This document shows positions 53,268 through 62,208 of a stretch of DNA of 64,000 nt, piece after piece. A program made the position numbers and the translations under genes. Source of the stretch: Paucimonas lemoignei (GTDB lineage Bacteria > Pseudomonadota > Gammaproteobacteria > Pseudomonadales > Pseudomonadaceae); the NCBI GenBank assembly GCA_900475325.1, contig LS483371.1:1426001-1490000 (forward strand), in the 5' to 3' direction. Within the stretch, counting starts at the first letter, position 1. Every line of letters begins with the position of its first letter. Below the pieces are notes generated by a model. It searched no databases. It worked only from the letters and a program-made list of their open reading frames with translations, and was not told where the DNA came from.

Positions 53268-54639
53268 CAGCCTGCGTTGGCGGCTGCTGTGGAACCTGGG
53301 CCTGCTGATGACCGTGCTGATGCTGGCCAGCGGCTTGAGCGCCTACTGGAATGGACGCGAAGCCGCCGACATCGCTTACGACCGAACCCTGCTGGCCTCG
53401 GCGCGGACGATCGCAGCCGGGGTTTCCCAGCGCGACGGCACGCTGAGCGCCGATGTGCCTTATATCGCGCTGGATACCTTTGCGTATGACAGTGCGGGAC
53501 GCATCTACTACCAGGTCAACGACATCGAAAAAAAGCTGATCTCCGGTTATGAAGGGCTCCCGCCACCGCCTCCCGGCACGCTGAGAACCGACGATTACCC
53601 CGCCCTGGCCAGCTTCTATACCGCGCGCTATCAAGGGCAGTCGGTGCGGGTGGTCAGCCTGCTCAAACCGGTCAGTGAACCGAATATGAACGGTATGGCC
53701 GAAATCCGCGTCGCCGAAACCGAAGAAGCGCGGGTCAGCATGGCGCGCAGCTTGATGGCCGATACCCTGTTGCGCCTGGGCATGCTGGGGGCGGGCGCAC
53801 TGCTGCTGGTGTGGTTCACCGTCAGTGCTGCGTTACGACCGTTGGAGCGCTTGCGGACCGAAGTCGAGGAGCGCCAGCCTGATGACTTGCGCGCGCTGCC
53901 ACTGGTTGAAGTGCAACATGAGCTGCGTCCGCTGGTGAGCGCGCTCAACCACTTCACCGAGCGCCTGCGTCAGCAGTTCGAACGCCAGGCCCAGTTCATC
54001 GCTGACGCCGCCCATGAGTTGCGCACGCCGTTGGCGGCCCTCAAGGCCAGGGTTGAGCTGGGCCTGCGTGACCCTGAACCTGCGCATTGGCGCACCACAC
54101 TTGAAGAGGCGGCGCAGGGCACTGATCGGCTGACTCATCTGGCCAATCAGTTGCTGTCTCTGGCCCGTATCGAAAACGGTGCGCGGGCCATTGCCGAAGG
54201 TGGCGCGCAAACCCTGGACCTCAGCCAGTTGGCTCGGGAACTGGGCATGGCGATGGCACCGTTGGCTCACGCCCATGGCGTGTCGCTGGCGCTGGAGGCG
54301 GAAAAGCCGGTGATGCTGCTGGGCGAGCCGACCTTGCTCAACGAGCTGCTGAGTAACCTCATCGACAACGCGTTGGCCCACACGCCTTCGGGGGGCAATG
54401 TGATCCTGCGAGTCAGTGCGCCGGGTGTTCTGGAAGTGGAAGACGACGGCCCCGGGATCCCCGAGGCGGAACGTGATCGGGTGTTCGAGCGTTTCTACCG
54501 CAGCCAGCAGCAGGGCAAGGGTTCGGGGCTTGGATTGGCGATTGTCGGAGAGATCTGCCGAGCGCACCTTGCCCAGATCAGCCTGCATGATGGCGCTGCT
54601 GGCGGGTTGAAGGTGCGGGTCAGTTTTGTGGTGGGGTGA
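53254..54639 (+). CDS. tctE: Sensor histidine kinase TctE
   Basis: 461 aa. Seen: membrane helix 1 (about 10-28), a periplasmic 2CSK_N-type sensor (about 30-165, 'AARTIAAGVSQRDGTLSADVPY'-like region with 'VPYIALDTFAYDSAGRIYYQV'), helix 2 (about 170-190), the H-box 'DAAHELRTPLAALKARVELG' with His254, N-box 'LLSNLIDNALAH', G1 'EDDGPGIPEAER', and G2 'GSGLGLAIV'. ATG 53,254 overlaps the end of tctD. The 2CSK_N sensor is characteristic of TctE. Confidence 0.93.
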   Translation: MSSHNSLRWRLLWNLGLLMTVLMLASGLSAYWNGREAADIAYDRTLLASARTIAAGVSQRDGTLSADVPYIALDTFAYDSAGRIYYQVNDIEKKLISGYEGLPPPPPGTLRTDDYPALASFYTARYQGQSVRVVSLLKPVSEPNMNGMAEIRVAETEEARVSMARSLMADTLLRLGMLGAGALLLVWFTVSAALRPLERLRTEVEERQPDDLRALPLVEVQHELRPLVSALNHFTERLRQQFERQAQFIADAAHELRTPLAALKARVELGLRDPEPAHWRTTLEEAAQGTDRLTHLANQLLSLARIENGARAIAEGGAQTLDLSQLARELGMAMAPLAHAHGVSLALEAEKPVMLLGEPTLLNELLSNLIDNALAHTPSGGNVILRVSAPGVLEVEDDGPGIPEAERDRVFERFYRSQQQGKGSGLGLAIVGEICRAHLAQISLHDGAAGGLKVRVSFVVG

Positions 54640-54668
54640 TGTGTTGTTGATTCAGCCGATGGACACCC

Positions 54669-54758
54669 GTGGGAGCGAATTCATTCGCGAATAGGCCGGT
54701 ACATCCGATAAAGATCTGTCGACTGAAACCGATCATTCGCGAATGAATTCGCTCCCAC
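54669..54758. repeat. REPIN, GTGGGAGCGAATTCATTCGCG family
   Basis: Perfect inverted 24-base arms 54,669-54,692 and 54,735-54,758, between the convergent tctE and HDOD genes. Confidence 0.9.
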
Positions 54759-54793
54759 AGCAACCCCTGTTGTCGTGAATTTTTGCGTTACCT

Positions 54794-55615
54794 CTAGTAC
54801 AACATCATCTTCGCTTCATCCATCTCCGCACCCAGATGACCGCCGCTCAGGTCCAGCCCCAGTTGATGGAAGGCGGGCAGGCTGCTCATTTCGATCTGGC
54901 TATAAGGATGGCCGGTGTTCTGGTGCAGGTGCACGGTGGCGATCTGCACCAGATCGATGTAATCCGGGGCAGCGGATACACGCGTGAAGTCCTGAAACTT
55001 CAACGGCACCGTGGCCAATAGCTCCGGGAAATCCCAGGAGCGCAGCAGGCGTTCGCCGATCACCGGGTGAATGCGTTCGATCACGTGGTTGAGGCTGACC
55101 GAGTCAGCCAGCAGCTCGTTGTGATCTTCGGCATAGGTCAGGATCGGCAATACGCCAATCAGATGGATCAACCCGGCAAGGGTTGCCTTATCGGGTTTGA
55201 GGGTAGCCCGCTTCTGGCTGAGCTTGTAAGCGATACCCGCGACCTGCAGGCTCTGTTGCCAGATTTCACGCAGTTTGCGTTCAACCACGTCGGACTTGGC
55301 ATGGAACATTTGCTCGACCACCAGGCCGATTGCCAGGTTGCAGGTGTAATTGACCCCCAGCCGGGTAATGGCGGTATTGACGTCACTGACTTCAAAATTG
55401 GGGCGCAGCAATGGGCTGTTCACCACCTTGATCAGGCGAGCGGAAAGAGCAGTGTCGCTGCCAATCACTTTACTCAGGGCGGCCACACTGATTTCGGTGT
55501 TCTCGGCAGCAAGGCGGATCTTTAGTGCTACTTCAGGGAGAGTTGGCAGAAACAAAGCATCTCTATCGATGGCCTTGATTAAGTTTCTCTGCACCTCTTC
55601 AGCCATATTGCTCAT
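54794..55615 (-). CDS. HDOD-domain protein
   Basis: 273 aa single-domain HDOD protein. Seen: 'ALFLPTLPEVALKIRLAAEN', 'LSKVIGSDTALSARLIKVVNSPLLRP', 'ITRLGVNYTCNLAIGLVVEQMF', 'AYKLSQKRATLKPDKATLAGLIHLIGVLPI', and 'ERIHPVIGERLLRSWDFPELL'. Known: HDOD proteins are metal-free HD-related signalling modules that affect cell-cycle, motility or c-di-GMP responses, without clear enzymatic activity. ATG 55,615 has GAG eight bases upstream; a second ATG four codons earlier is possible. Monocistronic. Confidence 0.9.
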   Translation of the reverse strand: MSNMAEEVQRNLIKAIDRDALFLPTLPEVALKIRLAAENTEISVAALSKVIGSDTALSARLIKVVNSPLLRPNFEVSDVNTAITRLGVNYTCNLAIGLVVEQMFHAKSDVVERKLREIWQQSLQVAGIAYKLSQKRATLKPDKATLAGLIHLIGVLPILTYAEDHNELLADSVSLNHVIERIHPVIGERLLRSWDFPELLATVPLKFQDFTRVSAAPDYIDLVQIATVHLHQNTGHPYSQIEMSSLPAFHQLGLDLSGGHLGAEMDEAKMMLY

Positions 55616-55721
55616 GTCGCATCTCATAGGCGTTGGGATCGTCCCGCCCCTCCGGGCTCGTAATGAGCCGAGAGTCGGGACCAATATGCAGACATTTCAA
55701 GCATGAAGGTGTTCGTATTAT

Positions 55722-56663
55722 TCAGCGCTGTGTTTCAAGTTTGCTATCCAGCTGGTACGGCAGATCAGCCAAGTGCAGCGCCGGGCCATCGGGTCCACCC
55801 AGATGGATGTCACCACTTTCGGCAGCATCGGCTTGAAGGACCGCGAGCAGCTGTACGCCGTGGTCGGCGAGAGCGGCGATCACCACGTTGCCAACCGCGC
55901 TGGCATGAACCGATGAAAACAAGGCAGTGCCGGGTTCCGGTAGGCCCTGATCGGCAAGGCTCAGGCGATAAAGGCGACGCTTGAGTTTGCCCAGGTACTG
56001 CATGCGCGCGACGATTTCCTGGCCGGTGTAGCAGCCTTTCTTGAAGCTCACGCCACCGACGGCCTGCAGATTGATCATCTGTGGGATGAATTCTTCACGG
56101 GTGCTGCCAAATACCTGACCGATACCCGCTTCAATCTGGCCGAGCAGCCAGTCATTGAGCGAGCCCTCGGGCAATTGCGCGGCAAGCTGCGACTGGATAT
56201 CAGCTGCCTGTTCGGCGCGGACCCAGACTTCAGCGCGCGCAGGCGAAACGCGGATGGCGATCAGCTCGTTGCCGCGCGCAACGGCGTCGGTGTCCTGTGG
56301 CAGATCGAGCCCGAGACTGGCCAAGGCAGCGTCGCCGTTGTGAACGCCGAAACGTACCCAGGCGGCGCTTTCGTCGGTCAGTTTGGATTTGGAGAACACG
56401 GCGTATTTCTTCAGGTCCGCCAGCTGCGCTTCGATCAGCTCGCTGGCCATTGCCAGCAGGCAACCGTCATCTTCGAGCAGGATGCGAAAGCTGGACTGCA
56501 TGCGGCCTTTTTGTGTGCAGCGCGCGCCCAGTGTGGCTTTGGCGTCGCTGAGGTAATCAAGGTTGCAGGTCAATTGACCTTGCAGGAATTTGCTGGCATC
56601 GACGCCGCGGACGGCGAGAACACCTTCATGGGAAAGCGGGCAGTAGAAAGCTGAGTCGGCCAT
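55722..56663 (-). CDS. ygfZ: Folate-binding Fe-S cluster repair protein YgfZ
   Basis: 313 aa, tRNA-modifying/GcvT-like YgfZ. Seen: '[25 protein letters not shown]' at the N-terminus and the signature K-G-C-Y-T-G-Q-E motif in '[22 protein letters not shown]'. It supports folate-dependent maintenance of Fe-S enzymes such as MiaB. It is divergent from sdhE, as commonly seen in Pseudomonas. Confidence 0.94.
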   Translation of the reverse strand: MADSAFYCPLSHEGVLAVRGVDASKFLQGQLTCNLDYLSDAKATLGARCTQKGRMQSSFRILLEDDGCLLAMASELIEAQLADLKKYAVFSKSKLTDESAAWVRFGVHNGDAALASLGLDLPQDTDAVARGNELIAIRVSPARAEVWVRAEQAADIQSQLAAQLPEGSLNDWLLGQIEAGIGQVFGSTREEFIPQMINLQAVGGVSFKKGCYTGQEIVARMQYLGKLKRRLYRLSLADQGLPEPGTALFSSVHASAVGNVVIAALADHGVQLLAVLQADAAESGDIHLGGPDGPALHLADLPYQLDSKLETQR

Positions 56664-56805
56664 GGGTCATCGCAACGGAAAAAGTCTGGGGCACATGATA
56701 GTGCCGAGACTGGCTAATGGGTACATGAAAACTACTGCGACCAATGCGCGGTGCCCTCATTGGGCTTGCGGTTGTATACTCGCCGCCTATTTTGAGGAGC
56801 GCTCC

Positions 56806-57060
56806 ATGGTCGAAGAAGTCGAACTCAACCGCCTTTACTGGCACAGCCGCCGCGGCATGCTTGAACTGGACGTGCTGCTGGTACCGTTTGTCCGGGAAGT
56901 CTACCCGACGCTGAATGATGTTGATCGCGATCTGTATCGCCGCCTGCTGACCTGTGAAGACCAGGACATGTTTGGCTGGTTCATGCAGCGTGCGGAGTCC
57001 GAAGACGCTGAATTGCAGCGCATGGTCCGCATGATTCTGGATCGTGTCCAGCCTGCCTGA
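56806..57060 (+). CDS. sdhE: Succinate dehydrogenase flavinylation factor SdhE
   Basis: 84 aa. Seen: the invariant R-G-M/L-E-L-D motif in '[18 protein letters not shown]' needed for FAD attachment to SdhA, and '[15 protein letters not shown]'. ATG 56,806 has GAGGAG seven bases upstream. The next gene overlaps it by 17 bases. In E. coli the pair was also named cptBA as a proposed toxin-antitoxin system. Confidence 0.95.
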   Translation: MVEEVELNRLYWHSRRGMLELDVLLVPFVREVYPTLNDVDRDLYRRLLTCEDQDMFGWFMQRAESEDAELQRMVRMILDRVQPA

Positions 57061-57502
57061 CCGCTTCGAATGCCACTGGCGACCCTCCCGAGGGTTGCTG
57101 ATGGCTTATCTGGTCGCACAGCTTGCGGCGCTTGTTTCCTTATATGTGTTGGCAGTACCAAGCTGGGCCTTGGCGCTGGGCCTCACTGCGTGTGCGGCCC
57201 ATGCGCTGTGGGTGATGCCCGGCTCCATTACGCTCAGCCGTGCTAGCGCGTTCACCGGGTTGCGCCGCACTACCGAAGGTTGGCAGCTATGGAGTGAGCA
57301 GGACGGCTGGCAATCTGTGCAGTTGCGGCGCGACAGCATGGCGTTGCCGCTGATCGTCGTGCTGCGTTTTCGGCTGGCGGGGAAGGGCTGGCGCAGAACG
57401 CAGGGGATCTGCATCCCCCGCGACGCGATGACGCCGGATCTGCATCGGCGCCTTCGGGTGCGTCTCAAGTTCAGCCGACGTAGGTGGGCGGCACCAGAAT
57501 AG
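57044..57502 (+). CDS. YgfX-like membrane protein (CptA family)
   Basis: 152 aa, GTG start inside sdhE. Seen: '[30 protein letters not shown]' with two close membrane helices (about 18-36 and 41-58) and a cytoplasmic C-terminal half of basic character. Gene order sdhE-ygfX is conserved in gammaproteobacteria. The E. coli homolog was reported to inhibit cytoskeletal proteins when overproduced; the physiological role is unsettled. Its end overlaps nadB, read from the other strand, by 32 bases. Confidence 0.85.
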   Translation: MSSLPDRFECHWRPSRGLLMAYLVAQLAALVSLYVLAVPSWALALGLTACAAHALWVMPGSITLSRASAFTGLRRTTEGWQLWSEQDGWQSVQLRRDSMALPLIVVLRFRLAGKGWRRTQGICIPRDAMTPDLHRRLRVRLKFSRRRWAAPE

Positions 57503-59087
57503 TGTCCAGGGCGACCGGCAACAGGTCCGGGTAATCCAGGGTGTAATGCAAACCCCGGCTTTCCTTGCGCTCCATGGCAGACACGATCATCAGTTCAGCT
57601 ACTTGCGCCAGATTGCGCAGCTCGATCAGGTCGCGGCTGACTTTATAGTTGCTGTAGAACTCGTCGATTTCATCCAGCAGCAACCGCACCCGGTGCTGGG
57701 CGCGTTGCAGGCGTTTGTTGGTGCGCACGATCCCCACGTAATCCCACATGAAGCGCCGTAACTCATCCCAGTTGTGGGCGATGATCACGTCTTCGTCTGA
57801 GTCTGTGACTTGGCTGGCATCCCAGCCTGGCAGCTTGGCCGGGGCCTGAACCAAAGGTAACTGGTCGATAATCTCTGCCGCCGCCGAGCGACCATAAACA
57901 AAACACTCCAGCAGTGAATTGCTCGCCATGCGGTTGGCGCCGTGCAGGCCGGTGAAGCTGGTTTCGCCGATCGCATACAGGCCGGGTACGTCAGTGCGGC
58001 CTTGGGCGTCAACCATCACGCCGCCACAGGTGTAATGCGCTGCGGGCACGACCGGTATCGGCTGGCGGGTGATGTCGATGGAGAATTCAAGGCAGCGTTC
58101 GTAGACGGTCGGGAAGTGGCTTTTGATGAACGCCTCAGGCTTGTGGCTGATGTCCAGGTACACACAGTCGATGCCCAGGCGTTTCATTTCGTGGTCGATG
58201 GCGCGGGCAACGATGTCCCGCGGGGCCAACTCGGCGCGGGGGTCGAAACGTTGCATGAAGCGTTCGCCGTTGGGCAGCTTCAAGTACGCCCCTTCGCCGC
58301 GCAGGGCTTCGGTGATCAGAAAACTCTTGGCCTGAGGGTGATAAAGACAGGTGGGGTGGAACTGGTTGAACTCCAGGTTCGCCACTCGGCAGCCGGCACG
58401 CCAGGCCATGGCGATGCCATCACCGCAGGCGCCATCGGGGTTGCTGGTATAGAGGTAGACCTTCGCCGCGCCGCCACAGGCCAGCACCGTGAAGCGTGCG
58501 CCATAGGTGTCGACCTCGCCGCTTTGGCGATTGAGTACATACGCGCCCAGGCAGCGTTGCCCATCAAGGCCCAGGCGGCGCTCGGTGATCAGGTCCACGG
58601 CGACACGCTGTTCCAGCAGCTCGATATTCGGTCGCGTCTCGGCCTGGGACAGTAAGGTCTTGAAGATCGCCGCGCCGGTGGCATCGGCAGCATGGATGAT
58701 CCGCCGATGGCTGTGGCCACCTTCACGGGTCAGATGAAATTCAAAGCCGCTGTCTTCGGTCCCCGGTTGCTCATCGCGCGTGAACGGCACGCCCTGGTCA
58801 ATCAGCCACTGGATGGCTTCGCGGCTGTGCTCGACGGTAAAGCGCACCGCGTCTTCATTGCACAGCCCGCCACCGGCATTGAGGGTGTCTTCGACATGTG
58901 ACTGAACGGTGTCTGTGTTATCCAGCACCGCCGCTACACCGCCCTGTGCCCAGAAAGTCGAGCCATTTGCCAGGTCGCCTTTGCTCAGCACGGCAATGCG
59001 CAGATGAGCGGGCAGAGTCAGTGCAAGGCTCAAACCGGCTGCGCCGCTGCCGATGACCAATACGTCGTATTGAAAAACTTGGCTCAT
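57471..59087 (-). CDS. nadB: L-aspartate oxidase
   Basis: 538 aa FAD enzyme, first step of NAD synthesis (aspartate to iminoaspartate). Seen: the FAD-binding '[19 protein letters not shown]', '[14 protein letters not shown]', '[22 protein letters not shown]', '[12 protein letters not shown]', '[25 protein letters not shown]' and '[21 protein letters not shown]'. Length is that of Pseudomonas NadB. It is divergent from algU, separated by about 650 bases. Confidence 0.96.
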   Translation of the reverse strand: MSQVFQYDVLVIGSGAAGLSLALTLPAHLRIAVLSKGDLANGSTFWAQGGVAAVLDNTDTVQSHVEDTLNAGGGLCNEDAVRFTVEHSREAIQWLIDQGVPFTRDEQPGTEDSGFEFHLTREGGHSHRRIIHAADATGAAIFKTLLSQAETRPNIELLEQRVAVDLITERRLGLDGQRCLGAYVLNRQSGEVDTYGARFTVLACGGAAKVYLYTSNPDGACGDGIAMAWRAGCRVANLEFNQFHPTCLYHPQAKSFLITEALRGEGAYLKLPNGERFMQRFDPRAELAPRDIVARAIDHEMKRLGIDCVYLDISHKPEAFIKSHFPTVYERCLEFSIDITRQPIPVVPAAHYTCGGVMVDAQGRTDVPGLYAIGETSFTGLHGANRMASNSLLECFVYGRSAAAEIIDQLPLVQAPAKLPGWDASQVTDSDEDVIIAHNWDELRRFMWDYVGIVRTNKRLQRAQHRVRLLLDEIDEFYSNYKVSRDLIELRNLAQVAELMIVSAMERKESRGLHYTLDYPDLLPVALDTILVPPTYVG

Positions 59088-59463
59088 GAATGGATTCCGT
59101 GCGCAGCGGCCACTGGTGGCCCGTCTCTAAATAAGCTCTTCACACCGGTGGCGCTTGATTTCAACACAGCGTTGCCGCTGATCTGCCTCGCGCCACGAGT
59201 GGCCGCTTTACCGCGTCTGAGCAGACTCGCGAGTCGACCAAAACGAAGGTATTTGCGAAACGGGCCACTAGTATAAGTAAGGGGGGAGCGGCACAATAGC
59301 CCCGCTTTTATGGCAATGTGGAACCATGGCAGGCCCGGATTGTGCTTTAGTCCGATACTTGCTGCATCCATTCTCGTGGTTTGGAACGCGCTTTAGCACG
59401 CTATCGCGGCGTTTTTCCTACGATAAATGGAATGCTGGTCCTACACCGGTGAGTGGCGCTCGG

Positions 59464-59491
59464 GAACTTTTCATGATGGCCCGAGTTCAAT
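59464..59491 (+). promoter_or_regulatory. Candidate AlgU-dependent promoter (distal)
   Basis: GAACTT (59,464-59,469), 17-base spacer, TCAAT (59,487-59,491). It fits the -35 GAACTT of ECF sigma E/AlgU, with a less typical -10. It lies about 245 bases before algU. Confidence 0.4.
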
Positions 59492-59650
59492 AGCAGGTTG
59501 CCTGTAAAGGGAAACGTCGGCTTTAACGGAGCTTGATATCAGCTACCGCCAGCGGATTCGACGACAAGATTATTCGCGCAGCCGACCTGGTTCGAGCTGC
59601 GTTTTTCGTGCGGGCCATTGAGTGCCGGCAGGAAACTTGCCTGGAGGGGA

Positions 59651-59677
59651 GAACTTTTGCGAGAAGCCCGAGTCTAT
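59651..59677 (+). promoter_or_regulatory. Candidate AlgU-dependent promoter (proximal)
   Basis: GAACTT (59,651-59,656), 16-base spacer, TCTAT (59,673-59,677): a good match to the AlgU/sigma E consensus GAACTT-N16/17-TCtgA, about 60 bases before the algU start. It suggests autoregulation. No gene is supported in the 649-base gap 59,088-59,736. Confidence 0.65.
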
Positions 59678-59736
59678 GTATTCAAGCCAACACAGTGGCT
59701 GGTACAGCGCTCCTTCAAGCTCAATGAGGAGTGTTC

Positions 59737-60318
59737 ATGCTAACCCAGGAAGAAGATCAGCAGCTGGTCGAGCGCGTTCAGCGCGGCGACAAGCGAGCTT
59801 TTGATCTGTTGGTGCTGAAGTATCAGCACAAGATTCTCGGGTTGATCGTGCGTTTCGTGCACGACACCCATGAAGCTCAAGACGTAGCGCAGGAAGCCTT
59901 TATCAAGGCCTATCGCGCGCTTGGAAACTTTCGCGGTGACAGCGCCTTTTATACATGGCTGTACCGCATCGCCATTAACACGGCGAAAAACTATTTGGTG
60001 TCGCGCGGTCGGCGGCCACCAGATAGCGATGTCAGGTCTGAAGATGCGGAGTTCTACGACGGCGATCATGGCCTCAAGGACATCGAATCGCCAGAACGCG
60101 CATTGTTGAGGGATGAGATCGAGGGCACTGTCCATCGAACCATCCAGCTGCTCCCGGAAGATTTGCGTACGGCACTAACTTTACGTGAATTCGACGGTCT
60201 GAGTTACGAGGACATTGCCAGCGTCATGCAATGTCCGGTGGGTACCGTGCGATCTCGGATTTTCCGCGCTCGGGAAGCCATCGATAAAGCCCTGCAGCCG
60301 TTGTTGCAGGAATCCTGA
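59737..60318 (+). CDS. algU: ECF sigma factor AlgU (RpoE/sigma-22)
   Basis: 193 aa. Seen: sigma region 2 ('AFDLLVLKYQHKILGLIVRFV', 'DAQDVAQEAFIKAYRAL'-type motif as 'EAQDVAQEAFIKAYRALGNF', 'FYTWLYRIAINTAKNYL') and region 4 ('LPEDLRTALTLREFDGLSYEDIA', 'GTVRSRIFRAREAI'). It directs envelope-stress and alginate genes and is held by MucA. ATG 59,737 has GAGGAG five bases upstream; an in-frame GTG two codons earlier is less likely. Confidence 0.97.
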   Translation: MLTQEEDQQLVERVQRGDKRAFDLLVLKYQHKILGLIVRFVHDTHEAQDVAQEAFIKAYRALGNFRGDSAFYTWLYRIAINTAKNYLVSRGRRPPDSDVRSEDAEFYDGDHGLKDIESPERALLRDEIEGTVHRTIQLLPEDLRTALTLREFDGLSYEDIASVMQCPVGTVRSRIFRAREAIDKALQPLLQES

Positions 60319-60350
60319 GACAGCGGCGATAGCCAAGAGAGGAAACCGCC

Positions 60351-60944
60351 ATGAGTCGTGAAGCCCTGCAGGAATCGCTGTCCGCGGTGATGGATAACGA
60401 AGCGGACGAATTGGAATTACGTCGGGTGTTGAACGCCATTGACGATGCGGATACACGTGCCACATGGTCGCGTTATCAGATTGCTCGTGCAGCGATGCAC
60501 AAAGAGCTGTTGATACCTCACTTGGATATCACGGCTGCAGTCTCTGCCGCGATCGCTGATGAAGTCAGTCCGTTGAAAGCTGCTCGTGGTCCATGGCGTA
60601 GCCTGGGTCGTCTGGCAGTAGCCGCTTCCGTTACCGTTGCTGTTCTGGCTGGCGTACGTTTGTACAACCAGGACGACATCGCGGGTGCCCAGCTGGCGCA
60701 ACAGGCTCCACAGCCTGCCAACCTGTCTGTTCCGCAAGTGAAAGGCCCGGCCGTACTGGCTGGCTACACCGAAAGCAACGAGCAGGCACCAGGTCCTATG
60801 GCCAATGGTGTGATGCAAGGTCAGGCGGGTTCGCAAGATCAGCGTCTGCCCGGTTACCTGCGCCAACACGCACAGGAAGCCGCGTTGAAAGGAACTGAAA
60901 GCGCTCTGCCTTACGCTCGTGCTGCCAGCCTGGAAAACCGTTAA
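60351..60944 (+). CDS. mucA: Anti-sigma factor MucA
   Basis: 197 aa. Seen: the N-terminal AlgU-binding region ('EALQESLSAVMDNEADELELRRVL'), one membrane helix (about 84-102, 'RLAVAASVTVAVLAGVRLY'), and a periplasmic domain that MucB protects from AlgW. It ends 'AASLENR'. The reading frame is complete, so no mucoid-type truncation is present. It follows algU by 32 bases. Confidence 0.96.
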   Translation: MSREALQESLSAVMDNEADELELRRVLNAIDDADTRATWSRYQIARAAMHKELLIPHLDITAAVSAAIADEVSPLKAARGPWRSLGRLAVAASVTVAVLAGVRLYNQDDIAGAQLAQQAPQPANLSVPQVKGPAVLAGYTESNEQAPGPMANGVMQGQAGSQDQRLPGYLRQHAQEAALKGTESALPYARAASLENR

Positions 60945-60952
60945 GGAAGATA

Positions 60953-61909
60953 ATGCGCGCCGTCCCTCTATTGCCTTTATTGCTTGGTGGATGGCTCGTC
61001 CTTCCCGCTTACGCCGATCAAGCGCAAGACACCTTAAAGCGTCTTGCGCAGGCGGAGCAGCAGCAAAGCTATCAAGGTACTTTCGTTTACGAACGAAATG
61101 GTAGTTTCTCCACTCATCGAATCTGGCACCGGGTCACCGATGGCAAGGTTCGTGAGCGCCTGCTACAGCTCGACGGCTCCGCCCAGGAAGTCGTTCGTGC
61201 TGATGGCCTGACGCAATGCGTCAGCGGCAAGCTGGAAGCAGGGGTGTCCAACCACCCTGAGTCAGCTTCCCGTTCCTTTGATACCCAAAAGCTTTCTGAG
61301 TCGTACGACATTAAGTCTGTCGGTACTTCGCGGGTGGCTGGCCGTGCTGCAACCATCATCGCGCTGACTCCCAAGGATCAGCACCGTTATGGTGTGGAAT
61401 TGCACCTGGATAAAGAAACCGGACTGCCCGTCAAATCGCTGTTGTTGAGCGAGAAAGGTCAGTTGCTTGAGCGTTTTCAGTTCACCGAACTCAGTACCAC
61501 AGTCCCCAGCGACGAGTCGTTGCAGCCTAGTGCCGATTGTCGAGCTGTGGACGTTGCAAAGGCCAAGCCTGATGCGTCCGCTAAAGCCGTGCCATGGCGT
61601 CTGGCATGGGTGCCGCCAGGTTTTGAACTCAGCGCCAGCGCAGTGCGCAAGGATGCTGAATCCAAGGTCCAGGTCAGTAGCTTGATGTACGGCGATGGCT
61701 TGTCCCGATTCTCGGTATTCATCGAGCCGGTCAGCGGCAAGGCGGCGACCGATACGCGAACCCAGCTGGGTCCGACCGTTGCGGTGTCGCGCCGACTGAC
61801 CACGCCTAAAGGCGACACGCTGGTGACCGTCGTGGGTGAGATTCCCCTGGGTACAGCCGAACGCATCGCGCTTTCTCTACGCAGCGCCGATGTACAAGCC
61901 AAGCAGTAG
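60953..61909 (+). CDS. mucB: Sigma factor regulator MucB (RseB family)
   Basis: 318 aa periplasmic protein: a signal peptide (about 1-21, 'LLPLLLGGWLVLPAYADQ'), an LolA-like N-terminal domain ('QSYQGTFVYERNGSFSTHRIWH', 'KETGLPVKSLLL') and a C-terminal RseB domain ('WRLAWVPPGFELSASAV', 'SRFSVFIEPVSGK'). It binds MucA and senses lipopolysaccharide signals. It starts eight bases after mucA. Confidence 0.95.
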   Translation: MRAVPLLPLLLGGWLVLPAYADQAQDTLKRLAQAEQQQSYQGTFVYERNGSFSTHRIWHRVTDGKVRERLLQLDGSAQEVVRADGLTQCVSGKLEAGVSNHPESASRSFDTQKLSESYDIKSVGTSRVAGRAATIIALTPKDQHRYGVELHLDKETGLPVKSLLLSEKGQLLERFQFTELSTTVPSDESLQPSADCRAVDVAKAKPDASAKAVPWRLAWVPPGFELSASAVRKDAESKVQVSSLMYGDGLSRFSVFIEPVSGKAATDTRTQLGPTVAVSRRLTTPKGDTLVTVVGEIPLGTAERIALSLRSADVQAKQ

Positions 61910-62208
61910 GCTTGCGCAGTGAACAATAAGGCCCAAGGTGTAAAAGGTTTCATCTTGGGCTCGGTATCCCGCAGCACAAGCCTTTGCAGGATATTTGCAG
62001 ACCTCGCTGAAACGTTTGGTGAGGTTTGCGAGTTGCATAAACTCTCTTTTTTTCCTATAGGTCACAGCCTAGCCGCTCTGGCCTTTCTTGTTTTCGGGTC
62101 GGGAAATTGGCTGATGTGGAATTGCCTGCGCTTGAAAACCGCAGACGTGCCCCCATCAGATTATTCGGTCTGCATCGCTTAACTATGCTCGTTGTGCACG
62201 GGAGCCTT

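Noticed and set aside
61919..62182. An 87-codon frame in the mucB-mucD gap that could be taken for mucC
   Set aside because: No ribosome site, no similarity in pattern to MucC, and it overlaps the mucD leader.
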